A model generated the notes under the pieces. The model did no database searches. It was not told the origin of the DNA and worked only from the letters and a program-made list of their open reading frames with translations. Of a stretch of 64,000 bases of DNA, positions 8,894-16,497 are shown one piece after another. A program made the translations under genes and the position numbers. The stretch's first letter is position 1. Every line of letters starts with the position of its first letter. Source of the DNA: Clostridiales bacterium (lineage in GTDB: Bacteria > Bacillota > Clostridia > Saccharofermentanales > Saccharofermentanaceae); contig JAFZHS010000003.1 in the NCBI GenBank assembly GCA_017554745.1, positions 1-64,000 of the forward strand. The letters run 5' to 3'.

Positions 8894-9451
8894 ATGAACG
8901 AACTGGTATTTGAATCATTTCCTGAACTTAATACCCAAAGGCTTTTACTGAGACAGATGACTCGCGAAGATGACAGATGTTTGTTAGAGGTCTTGTCTGA
9001 TGAGGATACCTGCAAATATCTGACCCATAATGCTGTTAACGATATAGCGATTATCCAAAGAATGATTGCCGGAATGCAGAGATTTTTTGATGAGAAACAA
9101 CGAATCAGATGGGGAATCGCTAACAAACAGGATAATTCTATTATCGGACATTGCGGCTATTTTGATATTGATAAAGCTAACAGCTGTGCGGAGATCAGTT
9201 ACTGCTTAAAAAGCGGAGTATGGGGACAAGGGATCATGACAGAAGCTTTGGATGCAATGCTTAAATTCGGTTTTGAGGATTATGGATTAAATCGGATAGT
9301 TGCAAAGGTTATGAAAGATAACATCGGTTCTGTTAAGGTACTGCAGAAACTCGGGTTTGTACAAGAAGGCATACTGCGGGAAAGCCTGTATAAAAACGGG
9401 CAGTACCATGACCTTATAATCTTTTCGATTTTAAAGAGTGAATATCATTGA
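8894..9451 (+). CDS. GNAT N-acetyltransferase (RimJ/RimL-like)
   Basis: 185 residues with the RimJ/RimL layout: ELNTQRLLLRQMTREDDRCL at the start, GHCGYFDIDKANSCAEISYC in the middle, the acetyl-CoA site VWGQGIMTEALDAMLKFGF, and NIGSVKVLQKLGFVQEGILR near the end. A GAGGA ribosome site lies about 10 bases before the ATG. The substrate is not predictable. It is followed 48 bases later by another, divergent GNAT gene. Confidence 0.88.
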   Translation: MNELVFESFPELNTQRLLLRQMTREDDRCLLEVLSDEDTCKYLTHNAVNDIAIIQRMIAGMQRFFDEKQRIRWGIANKQDNSIIGHCGYFDIDKANSCAEISYCLKSGVWGQGIMTEALDAMLKFGFEDYGLNRIVAKVMKDNIGSVKVLQKLGFVQEGILRESLYKNGQYHDLIIFSILKSEYH

Positions 9452-9499
9452 TAATTATAGAATCTGCTGCGGTTCAGCTTTCTTTAGTATGGGGATAAT

Positions 9500-9967
9500 A
9501 TGGAACAAACAGGCAAGAGCTATTTGATAAGAAAAGCAACAATTAAAGACATTTCCAGAATCGCCGAGATCCTGGTTTTTGTTAAGAGGATGAATTATCG
9601 CGTTATCTTCAGGAACGATGCTGTTTCCTTTGGCGAGATCCAGGTCATCCCGGTGGCTGAGCAATATTCTAAGCCGGAGATCCTTGAAAATATCCGGGTC
9701 TATGAAGCTGAAGGAATCGTCAAGGGCCTTATCCGGATAGTGGAAAAAGAAGTAGTTGAGTTATATGTGGAGCACTTTTTCCAGGGACAAGGCATAGGCG
9801 CGGAATTGATCGAGTTTGCCAAAAAGGAACATGACGTCAATTTCCTGTGGGTATTGGAAAAGAATGCAAATGCGATCAGGTTCTATGAGGCCCACGGATT
9901 TCATCTTACCGATAATAAGAAGCTTGAAGAAGGTACTCCCGAGTACAAAGTTATGATGGAACGGTAA
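9500..9967 (+). CDS. GNAT N-acetyltransferase
   Basis: 155 residues of a classic single-domain GNAT: YLIRKATIKDISRIAEIL at the start, then a short acetyl-CoA motif in VEHFFQGQGIGAELIEFAKK, and a C-terminal segment WVLEKNANAIRFYEAHGFHL with the usual N-x-x-A-x-x-F-Y-x-x-x-G-F pattern. It belongs to a different GNAT subgroup from the three RimJ-like neighbours. Substrate unknown. A TATAAT at 9983-9988 and about 100 bases without a gene separate it from the sigma factor. Confidence 0.85.
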   Translation: MEQTGKSYLIRKATIKDISRIAEILVFVKRMNYRVIFRNDAVSFGEIQVIPVAEQYSKPEILENIRVYEAEGIVKGLIRIVEKEVVELYVEHFFQGQGIGAELIEFAKKEHDVNFLWVLEKNANAIRFYEAHGFHLTDNKKLEEGTPEYKVMMER

Positions 9968-10089
9968 GAACAGCCGTCGCAATATAATGAAGGTGTCAGG
10001 CGATAAGCCTTTAAAATATTTCTCGAACCACCCAAGAAATCTTATCCGTTAATTGTCTAATAGATAGATGCGGATAGAAAGGAGACAAA

Positions 10090-11580
10090 ATGATGACCGA
10101 AAAGGAACTCGAGCAGATCTATAACGAAGCCTATAAAGCAGTGTATTGGACAGCGATGGGTCTTCTTAAGAATGAATCTGATGCCGAAGATATCGTGCAG
10201 GATACTTTTGTAGCTTTAATTGAATCCTATGATTCCATCAAGGATAAGAACAAAGTGCTGCCCTGGCTTAAAAAGACAGCTGCCAATAAGTGTCTGAACC
10301 GCATAAAACTTGCGAAAACAGACACTATGGATGAAGAGTTCTTTGAAAGCGTTGAAGCTGTTCCGGAGGATTTCCTGCCGGATTCTATTGTTGAATCGGA
10401 AGAGGCCCGCAGGATCGTCATGGATATCATTAACAACAAATTGTCTGATGATATCAGAAGAACACTTATCCTGTTTTACTTTGACGATATGAGCACAAAA
10501 GAGATCTCTGAAGCACTCGGAATTCCACAGGGTACAGTCTCATGGCGTCTGAATTTTGCCAAGAAAACAATCAAGAAGGAGGTCGAGAAGTATGAAAAAG
10601 ATAATGATACAAAGCTTTATGGCATGGCTATACCATTCTTGAGCAAGCTTTTCATGAAGGAAGCCGAGCAGGTCGTATTAAAACCCATGCCCGCTTCACT
10701 TGCAAATCTGTCCGCATCTGCAGAGGCTTCAAAAGCCGGAACAAACATTGCCAAAACGGCAGTAAAGAAAGGGACAGATATTATGAAAACAAAGATCTTG
10801 ATTGGCAGCATCGCTGCTGTAGTTGCAGTAGGTGTAATAACAGGTATTATCATCAGCAGGATGAATAAGAAGCCTGATACGGCATCTCACACCAAAACCG
10901 ATATCGAAGATGAGGAAGTTACAACAACAGAAGCTTCCGCTACCGTTTCTACATCAGAATCTTCTGTAACAGAATCCGAAAACATTCCGGAAACAAATGA
11001 TGCTGATGTTTCCGTTTCAGATGGAAACGAAGTATTTGTTTTCGCGGGCGTGGAAGACCTTGCATCCATCTATAATCTCGGATCAGGTGTCACGCTCGGA
11101 AATTACGCGGACAGATTTGCTGCTGCCCCAAATAAAGTTGAGAATAAAGGTCTGAGATTTAAGTTCAATAAAGGCGCTGCCGGCACTGACTATATTTCGC
11201 AGGTTGAACTGAGAAACATAGACCAGGCAGGTGACGGCACAATTATCCTGAAGCCTGACAGCACTGTTACAATTGACATTTTCATTGCTGATTATGAACA
11301 TGCCAAGGTTCTTTATGAAGAATTGTACGACGATCTTTGCAGTGTTGAAGGTAAAGGAAGTATAGATCCTGACAATCCGGGAAATTATGATGACAGGACT
11401 GATAATGCCTGGAGCGCAAACATAATGTATCAGCCGATCGAGGTTTCTGAAAATGACCCTCACAATGCAAGTAGGATCACTGATGGCGTAACGCATTATT
11501 ACTATTCTCCCACATACACACTTACTATGTTTAAAGATGGTGACAGTTACAAGATCAAGATAATGTATCCGCTGGTATAA
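10090..11580 (+). CDS. ECF-type sigma factor fused to a membrane anchor and outer domain
   Basis: 496 residues. Residues 1-165 are an ECF sigma-70 factor: region 2 (YKAVYWTAMGLLKNESDAED, then IVQDTFVALI) and region 4 (LSDDIRRTLILFYFDDMSTK, then EISEALGIPQGTVSWRL). After a linker comes one transmembrane helix (about 234-256, ILIGSIAAVVAVGVITGIII), a Thr/Ser/Glu-rich spacer, and an outer domain of about 175 residues (from FVFAGVEDLASIYNLG) I do not recognise. Most ECF factors end after region 4 and are held by a separate anti-sigma; here sensor and sigma seem to be one chain. No anti-sigma gene is adjacent. Ribosome site GGAG just upstream; the start could be ATG 10090 or 10093. Confidence 0.8.
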   Translation: MMTEKELEQIYNEAYKAVYWTAMGLLKNESDAEDIVQDTFVALIESYDSIKDKNKVLPWLKKTAANKCLNRIKLAKTDTMDEEFFESVEAVPEDFLPDSIVESEEARRIVMDIINNKLSDDIRRTLILFYFDDMSTKEISEALGIPQGTVSWRLNFAKKTIKKEVEKYEKDNDTKLYGMAIPFLSKLFMKEAEQVVLKPMPASLANLSASAEASKAGTNIAKTAVKKGTDIMKTKILIGSIAAVVAVGVITGIIISRMNKKPDTASHTKTDIEDEEVTTTEASATVSTSESSVTESENIPETNDADVSVSDGNEVFVFAGVEDLASIYNLGSGVTLGNYADRFAAAPNKVENKGLRFKFNKGAAGTDYISQVELRNIDQAGDGTIILKPDSTVTIDIFIADYEHAKVLYEELYDDLCSVEGKGSIDPDNPGNYDDRTDNAWSANIMYQPIEVSENDPHNASRITDGVTHYYYSPTYTLTMFKDGDSYKIKIMYPLV

Positions 11581-11626
11581 TCACCGGCGGTACCGGTTAA
11601 CAGCACATGATGAATACCAAAAATAT

Positions 11627-11657
11627 GGGGCTCCGGATTTTCCGAAGCCCCTGTTTT
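11627..11657. terminator. Bidirectional rho-independent terminator
   Basis: An 11-bp stem with one mismatch (ggggctccgga at 11627-11637 against tccgaagcccc at 11641-11651), then tgtttt on the right and an A-rich left flank. It sits between the convergent sigma factor and M56 protease genes and probably serves both. Confidence 0.7.
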
Positions 11658-11686
11658 GTATAGATTAAGGATACTCTGTTATGAAT

Positions 11687-14473
11687 TTATACCGGTGTGA
11701 GCGTTGCGTCGTCTTTTACATCATATCTTATCTCATCACCTGCGAGTTTCTGACCATTCCAGGTAACGTCCGTACAACCGCTGAAATACAGAGCAGGAGA
11801 CGGAACATGGTGGATGTTGTTGTCCTGGAAGTTGACTCCATTGCACCACGTGAAGAATACGCCTCCGCTGGTGCACTCATAAATCTCGGTATTTATGACC
11901 TCAATATCATCGGTCAAAAATGCATCGATGCCCATGTCTCCGCATCCGTAAAGGCGCATCTTTTCAACTTTGACCTTCTCACATTCGTCAAAATAAAGAA
12001 CTCCGCCGGCGCAAAGGCCCTTCTCCTTGATATGGCCTGCCATGAAACCAGAAACAGTCACATTCGTGCATGTCTTAAAAGTGAGCACGGTAGCATAGCG
12101 CGGGAGTGCTTCAAGTGTCGTTGCGGCAGGATCGGGATCTTTGGCCTTAATAGTCAGGTTATCAACATCGTGGATGATAAGCTGAGGACCATCTGGTGTC
12201 ATATCCCATGTGTAGTACTGAGTGCCTAAGCTTCCGTAATTCTCTGCCGTGGAAAGATCAAAATCTGTTCCGTCGAGGACGATGGTTCTGTCAGGTCCGA
12301 TGGCTTCGAGGAACTCATCGACAGTTGTTACAGTGACCTCGGTTCCGGCCGGGACGTCCTTCGCCGGCAGTGTGGGGACAGCTCCGGCTCCGGAGCTTGT
12401 AACTACTGTATCGGGATCGATGTCACGAAGCTCCATGGATGTGAACTGATCAGCCTCAATCACATGGCCGTTACTATCGGTTGCTTTGAACTGTGTATCC
12501 ATCGGATACCAATAGGTACAGTTAATATCTTCAAAACAGCAGCCGTCAACAGTCGCACCACACTGTTCAAAATTGAAAACACTTTCTGAGAATGTGTTTT
12601 TCGTTACCTCATTGGAGAGGAAGACTACATCCTCTGTTTCGGCATTGTAAAGCAGGCCTTCTGCCTTGTTGTCGTGGATCTTGCAGTTATAGACCGTAGC
12701 GCCCTTACCGTATAAAACGTCAAAGAGAATGTATCCATCATACTCACCTTTGACTCCGATATCATGAATATCACAGTCTGCGACAAGAAAATCCTCACAG
12801 CCATAGGCTCTGATTGCGCCGACGCTGCATTCATAGATGTCGCAGTTCGTCACGTTGATGTTTTCGGTGGAAATTCCCGTAACACCGATCGTACCGCATC
12901 CGTAAAGGCCGCATGTGTCTACATTAACGTCATTGCAGTTCTCCATGAGAAGGACGCCGCCTGTGCAATAATCGGATCCGTTCGTATGACCGGCTGTGAG
13001 GTTTGATATTGAGATCTTTTCGCAGCCTGAGAATTCAATTACATCCGCATATCTGGGGACAGCTACAATAGTCGTCTTGTCTTTACCGGCTCCACGGATC
13101 GTAAGATCTTTAACACTATGGATGATCAGCTCTGCATCGACATCGTTTCCGTCATCAACGCCTTCGAGATTCCATGAATAATAGCTACTCTTGGTATTCT
13201 TGCCATAATCCGATGCCGTGCTCAGATCATAAACACCTTCAGCAAGTTCGATAACGGTGTTGGGAGCGATTGCAGAAAGGAACTCATCAACGGTCTCTAC
13301 ATGGACAGTACCGCCTCCTGCATAAGTTGTGTCATCCGCTGTTTCTGAAGTTTTCTCGGAGACAGGGCCTGCAGCGATTCCGCAGCCTGTAAGGAGAGCT
13401 ACAGCAAGTATAGTTGATAGTAAGCGGGTTCCGCTTTTTTTATAATTCATTATTTGAACTAACCTTTCTTTTAGATTTCTCTTTTCAGTTGCAAAACTCG
13501 TTGCAACAACTGCTGAGGGCAGTGGTGATTGTGCTGCCATCAGGAGGAGTGAATTTCCGTAAGACTGCTTTTCGTCTCTGTCCATGGAACGCAGAAGCAT
13601 CTCGTCGCAGCTCAGCTCGCATGAGCGGTTAACTTCCCTGCGGATAAACCAGGCCAGTGGATTAAACCAGTGCATAGCGAGGATTGCTGACGCGCCCCAC
13701 TTGTAGAGAGTGTCAAAACGGCGGTAATGTGTAAGCTCGTGACGGAGAATGTTGAGCAGTAGCTCTTCATTGTAATCACGTCGTGGCAGAACGATCTTCG
13801 GCCTGATAACGCCTAGCATCATGGGTGTGCGGGCAGAATCTGAGAAATAGAGAGCAGGCTTTCTGCCCGGGATCGAAGCATATACCGATTTGGTAAAGCT
13901 GTCAGGCTCCATGAGTTTTTTCTTCAGTTTGAAGTTGAAATGAAGATAAGAGAATACCGTAATCCCCATACTCACGAATGCTCCTAATCCCCAGACCGAG
14001 AGCCAGAGCGCAGGCGATCTCCAATCAATTGAAAATGACGCCTTCGGAGCAGCTTCAGAAACTGCCGTCTCCTGTGTTTCTGTAACAACAGGTGCGATGT
14101 TTGATGCGGTTGTATCACTTACTGCGGCATCGCTCCTATCGAATCCAGAAACATTCTGAATGTTCTCCTGAGTGTTCAACTGAATGTCGTCCTGAGCGTT
14201 CACCGGAACGTTATACTGAACGGTGTCGTGAACGTTCTCCTGAGCGTTCATTTCGCTGTAAACAGCGGGTGTTGAAGGAACAGGTGTATCGTTTGCTTTA
14301 TCTGCCGCTGTGGGAATAAGTCCCGGAAGAGGCAATGCGAAACGTAAAAGCACCAGTAGCCATGCATAGTAATAAACCGTGCTCGGCATTTTTTTCAAGA
14401 CGGTATAACGCAGACCCACAAGAAGCAGCGCAAGAATACTGCCGCTGATGGTCATTACAAGCAATGAATACAT
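11687..14473 (-). CDS. BlaR1/MecR1-type M56 metalloprotease with parallel beta-helix sensor
   Basis: 928 residues. The N-terminal half is a BlaR1-like M56 protease: helices at about 1-23 and 34-55, a long low-complexity outer loop (about 56-150) with degenerate NAQENV/NTQENI repeats, another helix near 155-180, the zinc motif HELTH at 245-249, a downstream CELSCDE, and a final helix at 351-364. Instead of a penicillin-binding domain, residues about 390-928 form two beta-helix modules, each opening with TVDEFLxAI...DLSTAxxYG (near 394 and 708) and carrying many right-handed-helix repeats such as INVTNCDIYECSVGAIRAYG. Beta-helices usually bind or cleave polysaccharides. The gene starts 2 bases after the BlaI stop. 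The sensor probably binds an envelope or plant glycan rather than a beta-lactam (inference). Confidence 0.85.
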   Translation of the reverse strand: MYSLLVMTISGSILALLLVGLRYTVLKKMPSTVYYYAWLLVLLRFALPLPGLIPTAADKANDTPVPSTPAVYSEMNAQENVHDTVQYNVPVNAQDDIQLNTQENIQNVSGFDRSDAAVSDTTASNIAPVVTETQETAVSEAAPKASFSIDWRSPALWLSVWGLGAFVSMGITVFSYLHFNFKLKKKLMEPDSFTKSVYASIPGRKPALYFSDSARTPMMLGVIRPKIVLPRRDYNEELLLNILRHELTHYRRFDTLYKWGASAILAMHWFNPLAWFIRREVNRSCELSCDEMLLRSMDRDEKQSYGNSLLLMAAQSPLPSAVVATSFATEKRNLKERLVQIMNYKKSGTRLLSTILAVALLTGCGIAAGPVSEKTSETADDTTYAGGGTVHVETVDEFLSAIAPNTVIELAEGVYDLSTASDYGKNTKSSYYSWNLEGVDDGNDVDAELIIHSVKDLTIRGAGKDKTTIVAVPRYADVIEFSGCEKISISNLTAGHTNGSDYCTGGVLLMENCNDVNVDTCGLYGCGTIGVTGISTENINVTNCDIYECSVGAIRAYGCEDFLVADCDIHDIGVKGEYDGYILFDVLYGKGATVYNCKIHDNKAEGLLYNAETEDVVFLSNEVTKNTFSESVFNFEQCGATVDGCCFEDINCTYWYPMDTQFKATDSNGHVIEADQFTSMELRDIDPDTVVTSSGAGAVPTLPAKDVPAGTEVTVTTVDEFLEAIGPDRTIVLDGTDFDLSTAENYGSLGTQYYTWDMTPDGPQLIIHDVDNLTIKAKDPDPAATTLEALPRYATVLTFKTCTNVTVSGFMAGHIKEKGLCAGGVLYFDECEKVKVEKMRLYGCGDMGIDAFLTDDIEVINTEIYECTSGGVFFTWCNGVNFQDNNIHHVPSPALYFSGCTDVTWNGQKLAGDEIRYDVKDDATLTPV

Positions 14474-14475
14474 TT

Positions 14476-14853
14476 CTATTCCTCCACCTTGAACATATCC
14501 CGCAGTTCGGCAATATCATCCTGTGAAAGACCGTCCGAACTGACAAGAGAAGCTATAAGATCGCGTGCTTTTCCGTTATAGATACGGGCAATGAGATCCT
14601 TAGTAGCCCAGGAACTGTATTCCTTCTCCGTGATGACCGGAGAATAGTAGAAGACATTTCGTTTCTCCTGACGAACGGCGCCTTTCGACACGAGCCTCGC
14701 GATCAACGTCTTGATCGTCGCAGGCTCCCATCCTTTTGATTCCTGAAGCTGTTCACGAATCACCGTAACGGGCAGAGCGTCCTTTGCGCGCCACAGCAGC
14801 TTCATGACTTCCAGCTCGGAATCAGTTATTTTGCTGGCAAGATTATCCGGCAT
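14476..14853 (-). CDS. BlaI/MecI/CopY-family transcriptional repressor
   Basis: 125 residues from ATG 14853, preferred to an in-frame ATG at 14868 because GGGGGA lies 7 bases before it. The winged helix is clear: ITDSELEVMKLLWRAKDALP, then WEPATIKTLIARLVSKGAVR, then the wing EKRNVFYYSPVI. Members bind DNA as dimers at TACAnnTGTA-type sites and are cut by a BlaR1-type protease, which is encoded immediately downstream. Two such sites lie directly upstream (14878-14887, 14919-14928), indicating autoregulation. A third TACAATTGT lies in front of the first YidC-fusion gene. Confidence 0.9.
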   Translation of the reverse strand: MPDNLASKITDSELEVMKLLWRAKDALPVTVIREQLQESKGWEPATIKTLIARLVSKGAVRQEKRNVFYYSPVITEKEYSSWATKDLIARIYNGKARDLIASLVSSDGLSQDDIAELRDMFKVEE

Positions 14854-14877
14854 GTAATTATCCCCCATATTGCGGTT

Positions 14878-14928
14878 TACAATTGTAGCTTAAGCAGGCT
14901 CAATTTAACATTGCAGACTACAATTGTC
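14878..14928. promoter_or_regulatory. Paired BlaI-type operators
   Basis: TACAATTGTA (14878-14887) is a perfect TACAnnTGTA palindrome, and TACAATTGTC (14919-14928) repeats nine of its ten bases. Their centres are 41 bp apart, close to four helical turns. They lie just upstream of the blaI-like start, as expected for autorepression, and may also affect the divergent zinc-ribbon gene. Confidence 0.75.
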
Positions 14929-15031
14929 AACTGAAATTGCGATATAACCCCAATTTTGCCTAAAAGAGAATTTAAGTATGACGTGACCGGTTTTGACAGC
15001 CTTGTTGTTAAAACCGGAGGCTTTGCCGGGA

Positions 15032-15040
15032 TGATATAAT
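15032..15040 (+). promoter_or_regulatory. Extended -10 promoter element
   Basis: TGATATAAT fits TGnTATAAT and sits in the context ctttgc-N4-gatgatataat, also seen near 145-164. It lies 44 bases before the zinc-ribbon protein start; no convincing -35 is present. Confidence 0.5.
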
Positions 15041-15084
15041 AACTGTATCTTAGGGGAAAAAAGGAATAGGAAGGATAGCATCAG

Positions 15085-16242
15085 ATGAAATGCAGCAGCT
15101 GTGGCGGAACGCTTAGATACGATATTGCCAGCTATGGTCTGGTTTGTGATTTCTGTGGTACGGTAAAACGCCTGCACAGGCCTGAGGAAGGTGCTGCAAT
15201 AGGCGAGTTTGATTTTGCGACGGCATTAAGAGGTTCTAATACCAATTGGGGTATTACAAGAAGGCTCGTAACTTGTAAGAGCTGCGGAGCTCAGATGCTC
15301 TATGATTCTGACCAGATGTCCGGCATGTGCCCTTACTGCGGTTCTGCTGTCGTATTGACGGCTGAAGATGCAGATTGCGGTGTTGCTCCCACTGCGATAA
15401 TTCCTTTTACTCTTACAAAGGAACAGATTGCAGAGAAGTTCTACAGATGGAATAAGTTTGCTTTCTGGTCACCTGAGAAGTTCAGAAGAGGAAAAATATT
15501 ATCTGATCTGGTTCCGCTCTATATTCCCTATTGGACATTTGAAGCAGATGCCGTTACGGCATACTCAGGAAGATTCGGCCGCACAACCGGAAGCGGAGAT
15601 AATGAGAGAACGACATGGTATCAGAAAACCGGAATAGCCGAAAAGCACATAAGTGAATTTAATGTCTGCGGAAGCAGGAAGTTCTTTAATGACAAGATGC
15701 TGAATTCCACAGTCTCATTTAAGAGCCGCGAGTGCCTGCCGTATACACCGGAAACACTGTCCGGTATGGCAGCAGAGATCTATACGCTAGGCATCGATGA
15801 GGCTTGGAATTATGCCAAGACTGTTGGCCTGAAAAAGGAGATCATGGAATCCACGCGTGAGAATGAGCATGCAGACTGCTATACGAATCTGTATTATTCG
15901 ACGGAATTCTATAATGTCAAATTCAAATATGTTCTGGTTCCGGTATATCTGGCCGGCTGTAAGTACGGCAGCAAGATCTACAATGTAGTGGCCAGCGGTA
16001 CAAACGGCAGAGGCAAATGCGACAGACCGATTTCAATAGCAAAGTTCATAATCACACCTTTGTTATTTTTGGCGTATTTCCTGATCGGATCTTTTTTGAA
16101 TTTGGGATTCTGGTATTTCCAAATCGGAATGCTTATTCCATTTTTAGCTATCGCTCTATATGCAATTATGTTTTTCGTTGCATTTGGAAAACAAAGAGAG
16201 CAGGAAGCCAGGGAAAGAGAACAGTATTACTCTGAGAAATAA
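15085..16242 (+). CDS. TFIIB-type zinc-ribbon membrane protein
   Basis: 385 residues. Two four-cysteine zinc ribbons open the protein: CSSCGGTLRYD...CDFCG (residues 3-26) and CKSCGAQMLYD...CPYCG (about 64-87). A soluble middle with PLYIPYWTFEADA and VPVYLAGCKYGSKIYNVVAS follows, then two C-terminal helices (about 315-338 and 343-363) and a charged tail. This matches widespread proteins annotated as TFIIB-type zinc ribbon-containing; they are not transcription factors and their role is unknown. The middle repeats a strand pattern (P-Y/V-x-x-F/Y-W/C) found in membrane-associated DNA-helicase-like annotations. It has its own promoter. Confidence 0.75.
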   Translation: MKCSSCGGTLRYDIASYGLVCDFCGTVKRLHRPEEGAAIGEFDFATALRGSNTNWGITRRLVTCKSCGAQMLYDSDQMSGMCPYCGSAVVLTAEDADCGVAPTAIIPFTLTKEQIAEKFYRWNKFAFWSPEKFRRGKILSDLVPLYIPYWTFEADAVTAYSGRFGRTTGSGDNERTTWYQKTGIAEKHISEFNVCGSRKFFNDKMLNSTVSFKSRECLPYTPETLSGMAAEIYTLGIDEAWNYAKTVGLKKEIMESTRENEHADCYTNLYYSTEFYNVKFKYVLVPVYLAGCKYGSKIYNVVASGTNGRGKCDRPISIAKFIITPLLFLAYFLIGSFLNLGFWYFQIGMLIPFLAIALYAIMFFVAFGKQREQEAREREQYYSEK

Positions 16243-16291
16243 TTGTCAGGTTTATTGGTAAATATAATCAATACCATTGTGGGGATTGCTT

Positions 16292-16396
16292 ATGGATAAA
16301 AAGAAAAAGATAAGTCCGATATGTCTGACAGGATTCAGACATGCTGATTTGCATAGAAGGCAATTTGTAAAGCGCCTGACTTCAAAGGTCTTTTAA
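16292..16396 (+). CDS. Possible 34-residue basic peptide
   Basis: ATG 16292 with GGGGA seven bases upstream opens a 34-codon frame (MDKKKKISPICLTGFRHADL..., ending SKVF) to TAA 16396. It is Lys/Arg/His-rich with no signal or membrane helix. It occupies the gap between the zinc-ribbon gene and the first YidC-fusion gene. Only the ribosome site supports it; it could be chance or a remnant. Confidence 0.25.
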   Translation: MDKKKKISPICLTGFRHADLHRRQFVKRLTSKVF

Positions 16397-16402
16397 CCTG
16401 GC

Positions 16403-16440
16403 TTGCGATATATTTTACTTAAAATATAATTTACAATTGT
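16403..16440 (+). promoter_or_regulatory. Promoter with BlaI-like operator before YidC-fusion gene 1
   Basis: TTGCGA (16403-16408), 16 bp, TATAAT (16425-16430) forms a plausible promoter. TACAATTGT (16432-16440) starts two bases after the -10 and covers the expected transcription start; it is the same nine-base core as in both BlaI-type operators upstream of the repressor gene 1.5 kb away. This arrangement would allow BlaI repression of the downstream gene. Confidence 0.5.
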
Positions 16441-16497
16441 GGTGCGGGTAATTTCCGGCACAAATTCTTTGAAGATGAACAGGAAAGAAGTTACAGG

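Noticed and set aside
11681..12229. 182-codon plus-strand open frame
   Set aside because: Antisense of the beta-helix region; no ribosome site.
11687..14853. Beta-lactam resistance operon
   Set aside because: The regulator pair is present but there is no beta-lactamase or PBP gene and the sensor lacks a penicillin-binding domain.
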